A DNA stretch of 64,000 bases from Competibacter_A sp037045535 (GTDB taxonomy: Bacteria; Pseudomonadota; Gammaproteobacteria; Competibacterales; Competibacteraceae). A program made the position numbers and the translations under genes. Under the pieces are notes generated by a model. That model was not told the DNA's origin, made no database searches, and worked only from the letters and a program-made list of their open reading frames with translations. Position 1 is the first letter of the stretch. Every line of letters begins with the position of its first letter. The DNA lies in contig JBAOHI010000071.1 in the NCBI GenBank assembly GCA_037045535.1, positions 124,001-188,000 of the forward strand. The letters run 5' to 3'. Below, piece by piece: positions 8,720 to 16,916 of the stretch.

Positions 8720-10243
8720 CTAGCGCGCCGGGCCGTTGCGGCCCTCACTCTCCGTTGGGTTCTCGGTGGACGAGAGGGCCGCCGGATCGAATAGCGCCAG
8801 CGTGGCCTCGATCCGTTCCGCTTTCCGGCCCGCATCAGGCAGGGCACGGCGGCGATCAGCGACCCGTTCCTCACGGGTTTCGCGAGCGACGACCTCGTAC
8901 AGCACCGCTTGTTTGCCGTCACCGCGGCGGAGGATGCGACCCAAGCGCTGTACGAACTCCCGCGCCGAGGCGCTGCCGGACAAGATGACGCCGATCGAGG
9001 CATCCGGCACGTCCACGCCCTCATTGAGCACGTTACTGGTCACGATGGCGGCGTAGGTGCCGGCCTTGAAGCCGTCCAAAAACGTTTGCCGTTCCTTAAT
9101 AGCGGTCTGATGGGTCAAACAGGGGATCAGAAATCGCTGCGAGACTTCATAAGCGGTAGCGTTGTCTTCGGTGAAGACCACCGCTTTGGCGCCGGGATGA
9201 TTGGCGAAAATCATTCCTAGAGCCCGCAATTTTCCTGGAGTGGCGTGGGCGATGCGGCGGGCGTCGCGATGGGCGCGCATGGCCCGGCGACCCTCGACGC
9301 TACGGGCTGACAGCATGACAAAACGGTTCCAGCCCTCCAAGCTGCTTAAGGATAGCCGGTTCGCCTGCAAAAAGGCGTTGCGCTCGTCCAACGCCTGCTG
9401 ATAAGCGTTGCGCTCGGCTGGGGAAAGATCGACATATACTGGTCGCACCTGGAAATCCGCCAGCACCTCACCGGCCAGTTGTTCCGGACGCTTGCGGTAG
9501 ACAATCGGGCCGACTAGGGCCGGCAGATCGGCATCGCGGCCATCGCCGCGCTCGGGGGTAGCAGTCAAACCCAATCGATAGGGGGCCAATGAAAATTCGG
9601 CAATGACCCGATAAAATTCCGATGGTAAGTGATGCACTTCGTCAAAGATCAGCAAGCCGAAGCGGTCGCCCAGCCGTTCGACGTGGCGTGCGGCGGAATC
9701 ATAAGTAGCGATGGTCAGCGGTTGCGGTTCGTGATAACCACCGCCGATCAGACCGATTTCATGATCGGGGAACGCTGCTCGCAGCAGCGCATACCATTGC
9801 TGCATCAGATCCAGCGTCGGGACCATGATCAGACCATCCCGCCGCGCCCAGCACAACGCTAATAGCCCAACCAGGGTTTTGCCGGCTCCGGTCGGCAACA
9901 CCACCACGCCGCGCCCCTTTGCGGCCTGCCAAGCCGCAAGGGCTTCCCGCTGGTGGGGGTAGGGCGTCATCTCTAACGCGCAAATCAGCTCGCGACGCTG
10001 ATAGCGTGGGGCTTTATTGCGGGCTAGCTCGCTTTTCAGGGGGCCGATGATATCACTGTAGCAATTGGCGGGAGCACGGTAGGCATCCACGCGGGGGTCG
10101 TAGCAAAACCAAGCGTCTAGCCCGGTCGGCAGCTCGGTGACGCCTTCTAGTAGCAGTGTTCCTTGGTCGAAACGTAGCTGGCGTTCCGCGTCGTCGCGGC
10201 TGGTACGGTAGAGGCCAGCAGTATCCTTGGTGCGGTGGGTCAT
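8720..10243 (-). CDS. XPB-like superfamily 2 DNA helicase
   Basis: A 507-residue ATP-dependent DNA translocase of the XPB/Ssl2 type. The N-terminal ~110 residues may correspond to the damage-recognition-like domain of archaeal XPB. Helicase motifs follow in order: YPHQREALAAW (Q-like), PTGAGKT (Walker A), FDEVHHLPSEFY (DEVH box), LGLTATPERGDGRD (motif III; the XPB RED-type site is replaced by RGDGRD), KAVVFTEDN, VTSNVLNEGVDVP and QRLGRILRRG (motif VI). Start ATG 10243 (MTHRTKD) is preferred; ATG 10276, in frame, adds 11 residues. The gene precedes and is coupled to the Bax1-like nuclease. Confidence 0.9.
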   Translation of the reverse strand: MTHRTKDTAGLYRTSRDDAERQLRFDQGTLLLEGVTELPTGLDAWFCYDPRVDAYRAPANCYSDIIGPLKSELARNKAPRYQRRELICALEMTPYPHQREALAAWQAAKGRGVVVLPTGAGKTLVGLLALCWARRDGLIMVPTLDLMQQWYALLRAAFPDHEIGLIGGGYHEPQPLTIATYDSAARHVERLGDRFGLLIFDEVHHLPSEFYRVIAEFSLAPYRLGLTATPERGDGRDADLPALVGPIVYRKRPEQLAGEVLADFQVRPVYVDLSPAERNAYQQALDERNAFLQANRLSLSSLEGWNRFVMLSARSVEGRRAMRAHRDARRIAHATPGKLRALGMIFANHPGAKAVVFTEDNATAYEVSQRFLIPCLTHQTAIKERQTFLDGFKAGTYAAIVTSNVLNEGVDVPDASIGVILSGSASAREFVQRLGRILRRGDGKQAVLYEVVARETREERVADRRRALPDAGRKAERIEATLALFDPAALSSTENPTESEGRNGPAR

Positions 10244-10555
10244 ACCTGACCCCGATATTTCCAATGGTCGATCCAATTTACGTCGATCTGTAGTGATGAT
10301 CTAAATTTTTTTGGAATATTTTTGAAGATCCGCATGGCCATGGCGATCTAACAACAACATTGTTATACCACCGTAACGCTTTCACGGACGATGATCAAGA
10401 ATTTGTTGCAGATAGAATCCCTGAGGGGGAGTTGACGGGGTGGTTTCTTCCTACAGTCAGGAGGCGCGGAATCCTCGTGTGACGCGGAGATCCCGATGCA
10501 GCGTGTAGACCCCACCACTGACCCGGCGCCACTCTACGTTCGGGTCAGCGTGAAT
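10244..10555. other. Intergenic stretch between the helicase and tatC
   Basis: These 312 bases separate the minus-strand tatC end from the minus-strand helicase start, so the helicase promoter should lie here; the AT-rich part at about 10290-10350 is the likely place. A 12-bp direct repeat, TCTACGTTCGGG, occurs at 10533-10544 and 10555-10566, the second copy being the end of tatC. No clear rho-independent terminator for the his-tat operon was found. Confidence 0.4.
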
Positions 10556-11305
10556 CTACGTTCGGGCTTCCGTTCGCGCTTCTTGACGTCTCCGAAGCAG
10601 CAAGCGTGAAATGAAGATGCCGACCTCGAACAAAAACCACATCGGCAGCGCCAGCAGGGTTTGCGAAATGACGTCCGGCATCAAAAACATGCCGATGATG
10701 AACGCACCAACGATGACGTAGGATCGTTTCGATGCCAGCGCATCGGGCGTGAGGATACCGGCCAAGACCAAAATCACGGTGGCAACGGGTACCTCGAACG
10801 CCACCCCGAACGCGAAGAACATCATCATCACAAAATCGAGATAGCGGTTAATATCGGTCATCACCGCCACCCCCTCGGGGGCGGTGCTGGTAATGAACGC
10901 GAAAAAGATGGGCATGATCACAAAGTACGCGAAAATCATGCCGCAATAGAACAGCGTCGTACTGGAAAACAGGATCGGCAACACCAGCCGCTTCTCGCGC
11001 TGGTATAGCCCTGGCGCGACAAAGGCCCAGACTTGATAGAGCGTCCACGGCACGGTGATAAAAAGCGCCAGTACTAGCGTGAACTTGAGTGGGGTCAGAA
11101 ACGGCGACAGCACGTCGATGGCAATCATGCTGCTCTGGGCCGGCATGTGTCGGGTCAGAGGGCCAGCCAGTGCCGTATAGATCGGATTGGAAAACGGCGA
11201 TAAGCCGATAAACACCACCAATATTCCCATCACGATACGCAACAGGCGAGTGCGTAACTCGATCAAGTGGCTGACGAGCGGTTGCTCGCGGTCGAGGTCG
11301 GTCAC
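10556..11305 (-). CDS. tatC: Sec-independent protein translocase TatC
   Basis: The polytopic subunit of the twin-arginine translocase that recognises RR signal peptides of folded proteins. It is 249 residues with six predicted membrane helices. The family signature HLIELRTRLLRIV sits at residues 13-25, and PSFNP-like and FVAPGLYQREKR segments follow. The start overlaps the tatB stop as ATGA, so translation is coupled. It is the last gene of the hisBHAFIE-tatABC run. The C-terminus is basic and short. Confidence 0.97.
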   Translation of the reverse strand: MTDLDREQPLVSHLIELRTRLLRIVMGILVVFIGLSPFSNPIYTALAGPLTRHMPAQSSMIAIDVLSPFLTPLKFTLVLALFITVPWTLYQVWAFVAPGLYQREKRLVLPILFSSTTLFYCGMIFAYFVIMPIFFAFITSTAPEGVAVMTDINRYLDFVMMMFFAFGVAFEVPVATVILVLAGILTPDALASKRSYVIVGAFIIGMFLMPDVISQTLLALPMWFLFEVGIFISRLLLRRRQEARTEART

Positions 11306-11973
11306 GGGGCTCGGTCTGACGGTGGGAGTGGCGGAACCGGCGGCGGAACCAGTTCGGTAGCCGCATTGGTTGGTTCTGTCTCGGTCTTGGCCAATCGGAC
11401 CGGTGCGGCCGCTGCAACGGCCGGCGCGGCGGGCGGAGAATCGGGATCGGCGTAGGGCGGCGGCGTTCCCGTTGGCATTCCCGGTCGCCAGCCCGGTGGT
11501 GGCCCTGGATCGTCGAATTCGGCTTGAATATCTTCTTGCAGTGACTTCATCTGCTCGGACAAGCCATTCTCGGTCTTGGCCAATCGAACCGGTGCGGCCG
11601 CCGCAACGGCCGGCGCGGCGGGCGGAGAATCGGGATCGGCGTAGGGCGGCGGCGTTCCCGTTGGCATTCCCGGTCGCCAGCCCGGCGGTGGCCCTGGATC
11701 GTCGAATTCGGCTTGAATATCTTCTTGCAGTGACTTCATCTGCTCGGGCAAGCCATTCAAATCGCCCAAATTCGCTTGCTGGTGGAACGACCGCTTGAGC
11801 TCCTCCAGATGCAGTTCCCGATCGACCTCCGCCTTGACATCAGCGATCATTCGTCGTGCCTTGCCCACCCACAAACCGGCAGTGCGCGCCAAGCCGGGCA
11901 ATTTCTCGGGACCGACCACGATCAGCGCGACAACGCCGACCACGATCAATTCTCCGAAACCAATTTCAAACAT
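11302..11973 (-). CDS. tatB: Tat translocase subunit TatB with duplicated tail
   Basis: The single-span receptor component of the Tat system. Residues 1-25 are the membrane helix (MFEIGFGELIVVGVVALIVVGPEKLP, with the conserved Glu and Gly-Pro hinge), followed by an amphipathic helix to about residue 70. The remainder is an unusual Pro/Ala-rich tail of about 150 residues containing two nearly identical 63-residue units, from GLPEQMKSLQ to VRLAKTEN and GLSEQMKSLQ to VRLAKTE. Typical TatB is 130-180 residues, so this 223-residue form is long because of that duplication. The frame is kept open across both copies. Confidence 0.93.
   Translation of the reverse strand: MFEIGFGELIVVGVVALIVVGPEKLPGLARTAGLWVGKARRMIADVKAEVDRELHLEELKRSFHQQANLGDLNGLPEQMKSLQEDIQAEFDDPGPPPGWRPGMPTGTPPPYADPDSPPAAPAVAAAAPVRLAKTENGLSEQMKSLQEDIQAEFDDPGPPPGWRPGMPTGTPPPYADPDSPPAAPAVAAAAPVRLAKTETEPTNAATELVPPPVPPLPPSDRAP
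11380..11757 (-). repeat. 189-bp in-frame tandem duplication inside tatB
   Basis: Copies span 11380-11568 and 11569-11757 and differ at only a handful of positions, including one that changes Pro to Ser in the encoded SEQMKS/PEQMKS. The unit is exactly 63 codons, so the reading frame survives. Near identity implies a recent duplication or ongoing homogenisation. Confidence 0.95.
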
Positions 11974-11995
11974 ATCGGCGCGACCTTGTGGAGCC

Positions 11996-12250
11996 TCAGA
12001 CCTTTTCCCGATCCTTGGTCAGCGGATCGCCCGCCGTGACCCCAGCGCCCTGTTCCCGAACGGTCGGTTGTTCAAGCTTCTTGGGGTCTTCCTCGAACAC
12101 CGCGTCCGGCTTGGCGCCTTCTTTCATGGCATCGCGGAAACCACGAATCGCCGAGCCCAGATCGGACCCTAGATTGCGCAGCCGGCTGCCACCGAACAGT
12201 ACCAGGACGATGACCAAAATAAGGAGTAATTCCCAAATATTGAAATGCAT
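11996..12250 (-). CDS. tatA: Tat translocase subunit TatA
   Basis: The pore-forming subunit of the twin-arginine translocase, 84 residues. It has the expected short N-terminal helix (MHFNIWELLLILVIVLVLFG), the hinge GGSRLRNLGSDLGSAIRGFRDAM and a charged, disordered tail. The order tatA-tatB-tatC directly downstream of hisE is common in gammaproteobacteria. A 40-base gap separates it from hisE. Confidence 0.96.
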   Translation of the reverse strand: MHFNIWELLLILVIVLVLFGGSRLRNLGSDLGSAIRGFRDAMKEGAKPDAVFEEDPKKLEQPTVREQGAGVTAGDPLTKDREKV

Positions 12251-12290
12251 GACGATGAGCCTCGCGTGACGGGGAACCGGCGGAAGCGAT

Positions 12291-12614
12291 TCAGCCGGCG
12301 GTGCGGGTGGCCTTTTCGACTAGGCCGGAGATACCGAAGCGGCGGCGTAATTCGTCCAGTACCGCGTCGGGACCTAGCTCCAGATGGGCCAGCATGACCA
12401 GGGTATGAAACCATAAATCGGCGGTTTCGCGCACCAGATGTTCAGGGTCGCCGTTCTTGGCGGCCAAAAGGGTTTCGGCCGCTTCCTCGCCGACTTTCTT
12501 GAGGATGGCGTCCAGGCCCTTGGCGTACAGGCGCGCGACGTAGGAACTGTCGGGATCGGCTTGCTTGCGCGCTTCCAGGGTCGCGGCCAGCTCACGCAGA
12601 ACCTCGTCGCTCAT
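12291..12614 (-). CDS. hisE: Phosphoribosyl-ATP pyrophosphatase
   Basis: Second step of histidine synthesis: hydrolyses phosphoribosyl-ATP to phosphoribosyl-AMP and pyrophosphate. It is 107 residues with the family core DPDSSYVARLYAKGLDAILKKVGEEAAETLLAAKN and ETADLWFHTLVMLAHL, holding the acidic metal-binding residues (EEAAE, ETAD). ATG 12614 overlaps the hisI stop as ATGA and matches family length; the longer frame upstream lies inside hisI. HisI and HisE are separate polypeptides here, not the fused HisIE of enterics. Confidence 0.96.
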   Translation of the reverse strand: MSDEVLRELAATLEARKQADPDSSYVARLYAKGLDAILKKVGEEAAETLLAAKNGDPEHLVRETADLWFHTLVMLAHLELGPDAVLDELRRRFGISGLVEKATRTAG

Positions 12615-13000
12615 GAACCGTACATCTCGCGTGGATCCTTTAGGACAGGGTCGGTGACGGTCCATTCGCCATCGCGCAACTCCTCGAAAAAGCAGCTTTG
12701 CCGGCCAGTGTGGCAGGCGATGCCGCCGATCTGTTCGATCTCCAGCAACAGCACATCGTGGTCACAATCCAACCGGATGGTTTTCACTTTTTGGGTATGA
12801 CCGGACGTTTCGCCCTTGTGCCAGAGCTGCTTGCGAGAGCGCGACCAATAGACCGCCTCGCCACATTCCACGGTGCGCCGTAAGGACTCCCGGTTCATCC
12901 AGGCCATCATCAATATCCGGCCGCTGCCGGCATCCTGCGCGATGGCGGGAACCAAACCGTCCGCCGTCCATTTGATACGATCCAGCCAAGTGTCAGTCAT
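12611..13000 (-). CDS. hisI: Phosphoribosyl-AMP cyclohydrolase
   Basis: Third step of histidine synthesis: opens the purine ring of phosphoribosyl-AMP. The 129-residue protein shows the conserved ILMMAWMNRESL, SRSRKQLWHKGETSGH and the metal-ligand stretch LDCDHDVLLL with CHTGRQSCF. It overlaps hisE by four bases and follows hisF after a 44-base gap. Confidence 0.97.
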   Translation of the reverse strand: MTDTWLDRIKWTADGLVPAIAQDAGSGRILMMAWMNRESLRRTVECGEAVYWSRSRKQLWHKGETSGHTQKVKTIRLDCDHDVLLLEIEQIGGIACHTGRQSCFFEELRDGEWTVTDPVLKDPREMYGS

Positions 13001-13044
13001 GAATATCCTCAGCTCAGCCCTTTCTCGAGAGGGAGGGCGAGTAT

Positions 13045-13818
13045 CTAAAGCCTTACCTCGATGCCGCGCGCCTGCATGTGGCGCTTGGCCTGCTCGATGG
13101 TGTATTCGGCGAAGTGAAAAATGCTGGCCGCCAGCACGGCGTCCGCCTTGCCCAGCAAAACGCCATCCGCGAGATGATCGAGCGTGCCGACCCCGCCGGA
13201 TGCGATCACGGGGATGCTGATCGCCTCGCTAATGGCGCGAGTCAATTCCAAGTCGAAACCGCGTTTAGTGCCGTCGCGATCCATGCTGGTCAACAAAATT
13301 TCCCCGGCACCATAGGCGGTCATCCGTTGTGCCCAGCTAATGGCGTCGATGCCGGTCGGTCGGCGCCCGCCGTGGGTGAAGATTTCCCAGCGCGGCGGCT
13401 CGTCCGCTCGATGCACCGCCTTGGCGTCGATGGCCACCACGATACACTGGTTGCCGAACCGCTCGGCGGCTTCCCGCACGAAATCGGGATTGGCGATGGC
13501 GGCAGTATTGATGGACACTTTGTCGGCTCCGGCGTTCAACATCCGCCGTACATCGGCCAAAGTCCGAATCCCACCACCCACGGTCAGGGGAATGAAAACC
13601 TGGCTGGCCACCTGCTCGACGACATGGACCATGGTCTCGCGGTCGTCGGAACTGGCGGTGATGTCGAGAAAGGTAATTTCGTCGGCGCCCTGCTCGTCGT
13701 AGCGGCGGGCGATCTCCACCGGGTCGCCGGCATCGCGGATTTCGACGAATTTGACGCCTTTGACCACCCGGCCCCGATCCACGTCCAGGCAGGGAATAAT
13801 GCGTTTCGCCAGTCCCAT
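13045..13818 (-). CDS. hisF: Imidazole glycerol phosphate synthase, cyclase subunit
   Basis: With HisH it converts PRFAR and ammonia to imidazole glycerol phosphate and AICAR. It is a 257-residue TIM barrel with MGLAKRIIPCLDVDRGRVVKG at the N-terminus (catalytic Asp 11 in CLDVD), LTVGGGIRT and VIASGGVGTLDH phosphate-binding loops, and EILLTSMDRDGTKRGFD with the second catalytic Asp. It shares one base with the hisA stop (TGATG), indicating translational coupling. Confidence 0.98.
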   Translation of the reverse strand: MGLAKRIIPCLDVDRGRVVKGVKFVEIRDAGDPVEIARRYDEQGADEITFLDITASSDDRETMVHVVEQVASQVFIPLTVGGGIRTLADVRRMLNAGADKVSINTAAIANPDFVREAAERFGNQCIVVAIDAKAVHRADEPPRWEIFTHGGRRPTGIDAISWAQRMTAYGAGEILLTSMDRDGTKRGFDLELTRAISEAISIPVIASGGVGTLDHLADGVLLGKADAVLAASIFHFAEYTIEQAKRHMQARGIEVRL

Positions 13819-14561
13819 CAGCCATTCTCCTCAGCAGCGTCGGCGATTACTTGGGCGGCGGTGAGGTCGATGGCGCCATCGTACAGCGCTCGCCCAATGA
13901 TCGCGCCCATGATGCCTTCCCGTTCCACCGCGCGCAGTGCCCGCACATCGTCCAGGGTGCTGACCCCACCGGAGGCGATGACCGGAATGGTGATAGCCTG
14001 CGCCAAGCGAACCGTGGCCTCGACATTCACGCCCTGCATCATGCCATCGCGGCTGATGTCGGTGTAGACGATGGCCTCCACCCCGTAGCGCTCAAAAATC
14101 TGTGCCAGATCGATCACGTCGTGCTTGGATAGCTTGGACCAGCCGTTGACCGCGACCCGCCCGTCTTTGGCGTCCAGTCCCACGATGACATGGCTGGGAA
14201 ATTCCAAGCATAGGTTGCTGACGAAATGCGGATCCTGTACGGCCTTGGTGCCGATAATGACGAATCGGACGCCAGCGTCCAGATAAGTCTCCACGGTTTG
14301 CTCGTCACGGATGCCGCCGCCGACCTGGATCGGCAGGTCGGGAAACGCTTCGGCAATGCGGCGGATGACCTGGGCGTTGACCGGTTGGCCGGCAAAGGCC
14401 CCGTTCAAGTCCACCAGATGCAGCCGGCGGGCGCCAGCCTCCACCCAGCGCGCGGCCATCGCCAGCGGATCGTCCGAAAAGACCGTCGAGTCTTCCATCC
14501 GTCCCTGGCGCAAGCGCACGCATTTACCGTCCTTCAAATCAATCGCGGGTATCAGCAACAT
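13818..14561 (-). CDS. hisA: ProFAR isomerase HisA
   Basis: Isomerises 5'-ProFAR to PRFAR, the fourth histidine pathway reaction. A 247-residue TIM barrel homologous to HisF: MLLIPAIDLKDGKCVRLRQG (catalytic Asp 8), VGGGIRDEQTVE, VYTDISRDGMMQGVN (second Asp) and VIASGGVSTLDDVRAL. It lies 45 bases after hisH and overlaps hisF by one base. Confidence 0.98.
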   Translation of the reverse strand: MLLIPAIDLKDGKCVRLRQGRMEDSTVFSDDPLAMAARWVEAGARRLHLVDLNGAFAGQPVNAQVIRRIAEAFPDLPIQVGGGIRDEQTVETYLDAGVRFVIIGTKAVQDPHFVSNLCLEFPSHVIVGLDAKDGRVAVNGWSKLSKHDVIDLAQIFERYGVEAIVYTDISRDGMMQGVNVEATVRLAQAITIPVIASGGVSTLDDVRALRAVEREGIMGAIIGRALYDGAIDLTAAQVIADAAEENG

Positions 14562-14606
14562 GGCAAGGGATCTTCCAGCAACAACACATCGATCGGGTTC
14601 GGGTTC

Positions 14607-15245
14607 TCAGGGGTTCCAATCCACGAAATTGGCGAGCAGCCGCAGTCCGGCCTGAGCGCTCTTTTCCGGGTGGAATTGCACGGCAAAAATATTGTCTCGC
14701 GCGATCGCCGAGGCGAAGCCGAAACCGTAATCGGTCTGGCCCGCTACCAAGGTGGCATCGGCGGGTCGCAGATAATAACTGTGGACGAAATAGAAGCGGC
14801 TATCTTGGGGAATGTCGCGCCAAAGCGGGTGATCGCCTTGCTGGTGGACTTGGTTCCAGCCCATGTGCGGTACCTTGAGCCGCTCGCCGGTGGCAGGGTC
14901 ATGCAGATCGCCGAACCAGACCACCCGGCCGGGCAGTACATTCAGGCACTCGACCCCGCCGTTTTCCTCGCTGAACTCCAGCAACGCCTGCGGCCCCAGG
15001 CACAGGCCGAGAAACGGCTTGCCGAGTGCCGCCTCGCGCACCACATCCATCAAATCCCAGTGGGCAAGTTCTCTCATGCAATCGCGGATCGATCCCTGAC
15101 CGGGAAACACCACCCGGTCAGCTTGCAGGATATCTTGGCGATTTTGGGTGACGGCCACCCGTGCATGGGGAGCGACGTGTTCGAGCGCCTTGGCGACGGA
15201 GCGCAAATTGCCCATGCCGTAGTCGATGATCGCGATGCTGGTCAT
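14607..15245 (-). CDS. hisH: Imidazole glycerol phosphate synthase, glutaminase subunit
   Basis: Class I glutamine amidotransferase that feeds ammonia to HisF. In 212 residues the nucleophile elbow reads FLGLCLGPQALLE (catalytic Cys), with the oxyanion segment FPGQGSIRDCMREL upstream and the His-Glu pair in VQFHPEKSAQAGL near the end. A Pro replaces the more usual Met after CLG. It is 39 bases downstream of hisB. Confidence 0.97.
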   Translation of the reverse strand: MTSIAIIDYGMGNLRSVAKALEHVAPHARVAVTQNRQDILQADRVVFPGQGSIRDCMRELAHWDLMDVVREAALGKPFLGLCLGPQALLEFSEENGGVECLNVLPGRVVWFGDLHDPATGERLKVPHMGWNQVHQQGDHPLWRDIPQDSRFYFVHSYYLRPADATLVAGQTDYGFGFASAIARDNIFAVQFHPEKSAQAGLRLLANFVDWNP

Positions 15246-15284
15246 TCGGGAGACTCGCGAAAGCGGAAGAGAAGGGGTGGTGCG

Positions 15285-15875
15285 TTACAGGATGCCCTTG
15301 GTGGACGGCACACCGACAGCGCGGGGATCGGGTTCGACCGCCATGCGCAGCGCGCGTCCGAACGCCTTGAACACAGTCTCGGCGATGTGATGGGCATTAC
15401 GGCCGCGCAAAGCGTCCACATGCAGGGTGACCAGCGCATGGTTGACGAAACCTTGGAAAAACTCGCGGAACAAATCCACGTCAAACTCGCCGATCCGAGC
15501 GCGGGGAAATTCGACGAAATATTCCAAGCCGGGCCGCCCAGAACAATCGAGCACCACCCGCGACAACGCCTCGTCCAGCGGCACGTAGGCATGGCCGTAA
15601 CGGCGGATACCGCGCTTGTCGCCCAAGGCCCGCCCGACCGCTTGGCCCAGGGTAATGCCGATGTCCTCGACGGTATGATGAGCGTCGATGTGGAGATCGC
15701 CCTGCGCTTCGATATCCAGATCGATCAATCCGTGACGCGCGATCTGGTCGAGCATGTGATCAAGGAAGGGTAGACCGCTAGCGAGCTTGGCGCTTCCGGC
15801 GCCATCCAAATTGACTCGTATCTGGATCTGGGTTTCCAGGGTATCGCGCTGGACCGTTGCGATGCGTGCCGACAT
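15285..15875 (-). CDS. hisB: Imidazoleglycerol-phosphate dehydratase
   Basis: Monofunctional dehydratase (196 residues) making imidazole acetol phosphate. Two His-rich metal-binding repeats are visible: GLPFLDHMLDQIARHG with DAHHTVEDIGITLG, and LRGRNAHHIAETVFKAFGRAL. ATG 15875 (MSARIATVQRDT) gives the family-standard N-terminus; an in-frame ATG 39 bases upstream adds 13 unconserved residues. It is the first gene of the his-tat operon, so the promoter should lie just upstream (15876-15985). The histidinol-phosphate phosphatase half found in enteric HisB is absent. Confidence 0.97.
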   Translation of the reverse strand: MSARIATVQRDTLETQIQIRVNLDGAGSAKLASGLPFLDHMLDQIARHGLIDLDIEAQGDLHIDAHHTVEDIGITLGQAVGRALGDKRGIRRYGHAYVPLDEALSRVVLDCSGRPGLEYFVEFPRARIGEFDVDLFREFFQGFVNHALVTLHVDALRGRNAHHIAETVFKAFGRALRMAVEPDPRAVGVPSTKGIL

Positions 15876-15985
15876 GCGAGTTCCGCTTGCGCTGATAAAG
15901 AGTGACAGACGCAATTCTACATAAAAACTGAAGATAGCCTAGTGGGGTTACCACAGAAGTGCTACCCAGCAGCGGCGAACATTCC

Positions 15986-16282
15986 CTATCCAGGCCGAGT
16001 AGGTAATACCTCTAACCCACAACCGGTTGTGAGGTGATAAAGATCACGCTCCTCGATCGCGGAGCCACGCACCCAGTCACAGAAGGTAACCACCCGATCG
16101 CGTGGGAGTTTTGATCGTTTGACCGCGCATGGGGTTTGGTTTCTGTCGTGCAGCACAAGGCAAAAAGTGAGCTGGCCGCCGGTGAGTACGGAAATAGTAC
16201 GGATTTGGCCAGCGCGCCGCAACAACAGCGTGTAATCACAGATGTAGGGATCGAGATCGGCTGAGGAAGCATCCGATGGCAA
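15986..16282 (-). CDS. Hypothetical small protein
   Basis: A possible gene of 98 residues starting with TTG (no ATG available) and ending at TAG. The composition is plausible for a real protein (PYICDYTLLLRRAGQIRTISVL, then FCDWVRGSAIEERDLYHL), but no domain was recognised and no strong ribosome-binding site is visible. It sits between hisB and an IS3 remnant and may be decayed. Confidence 0.3.
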   Translation of the reverse strand: MPSDASSADLDPYICDYTLLLRRAGQIRTISVLTGGQLTFCLVLHDRNQTPCAVKRSKLPRDRVVTFCDWVRGSAIEERDLYHLTTGCGLEVLPTRPG

Positions 16283-16388
16283 GGAGTCGCTGATGGTGGG
16301 GCGTGAAGGAACTGGTGGCTGCTACACCGCCGTGTCGCACGAACAGGTTACCCCATCCATGCGACCAAAATTGGGTGACTTGTCAGTT

Positions 16389-16560
16389 TGAACCGCCCCG
16401 GGTTTTGAGGAGGCTAGTTGGTTTAAGTTAAATTGTATCCAAGGTGTTGTCGGTCAGCCGACGGTAATAGTTTGCCTCAGCCTCGGCCGGAGGGATATAG
16501 CCGATGGATTCCAGCAGTCGGTGGTGGTTGAACCAGGCCACCCATTCCAGGGTGGTCACT
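16389..16560 (-). mobile_element. IS3-family 3' end remnant
   Basis: Minus-strand codons at 16559-16428 encode TTLEWVAWFNHHRLLESIG followed by YIPPAEAEANYYRRLTDNTL and a TAA stop at 16430-16428. This is the usual C-terminus of the IS3-family OrfB integrase. It is followed by TGAACCGCCCCGGGTTTTGA (16389-16408), which resembles an IS3-type terminal inverted repeat. Upstream of 16560 homology ends abruptly, so only the right end remains. The adjoining plus-strand frame to 16748 is open and has a basic C-terminus (VERILKQLRGFLKR), but was not recognised and is probably a fragment. Confidence 0.8.
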
Positions 16561-16828
16561 ATATTTTCTTAGCCTACGGAAGTCTTTTTTGGGCAGTACA
16601 TTCTCAAGCTCGACTCATTGCCATCTGGCGTGAGGGAGTGGTGCGATGTTGGCTCCGGCCTAGCGAGGCGGTGGTGACGCTGGTGGTTGTGGAGGAGAAA
16701 GAGGTGGAGCGGATACTGAAGCAGTTGCGGGGATTTTTAAAAAGATGACACTTATCGCCACACCTAAAGGACAGCTAATTCCCGATTATTTTACATTATT
16801 TATTTATGGTTATTTTTGTGTTAAAGAA

Positions 16829-16916
16829 GGCTGCAAGTTTTAAAGCCAAACCTATCGTGAGGTAGGGGCAGAAAGTCGCGGATCCTGAGTGATTCCAGGA
16901 AAGCCGGACTGCCGAG
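16829..16916 (+). promoter_or_regulatory. Probable c-di-GMP-I (GEMM-I) riboswitch aptamer
   Basis: The RNA matches the GEMM-I core in order. CAAACC and the P2 helix CCTATC/GGTAGG (16851-16866) enclose a GTGA (GNRA-type) tetraloop. GGGGCAGAAAGTC and GCGGA follow. The P3 helix is TCCTG/CAGGA (16883-16900). The diagnostic end AAGCCGGACTGCCGAG lies at 16901-16916. Relative to the consensus GGGACGCAAAGCC there are a few substitutions. It lies 70-150 bases upstream of a secreted-protein gene, a typical location. The 5' border of P1 is uncertain. Covariance-model scoring would decide. Confidence 0.72.

Noticed and set aside
8710..8720. The helicase-nuclease pair as a restriction-modification or known defence system
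   Set aside because: No methylase, specificity subunit or other defence gene is adjacent; XPB-Bax1 similarity explains the pair better.
10533..10566. Two 12-bp copies of TCTACGTTCGGG at the end of tatC
   Set aside because: No matching second element or att-like partner was found; more likely a small local duplication.
14226..15773. A 515-codon open frame on the plus strand across hisA, hisH and hisB
   Set aside because: It is entirely antisense to three certain his genes and shows no domain; such frames are common in G+C-rich DNA.
16521..16748. A 75-codon plus-strand frame (basic C-terminus VERILKQLRGFLKR)
   Set aside because: Its first part is antisense to the IS3 remnant; the rest has no recognised domain or good start, so it is treated as a fragment.
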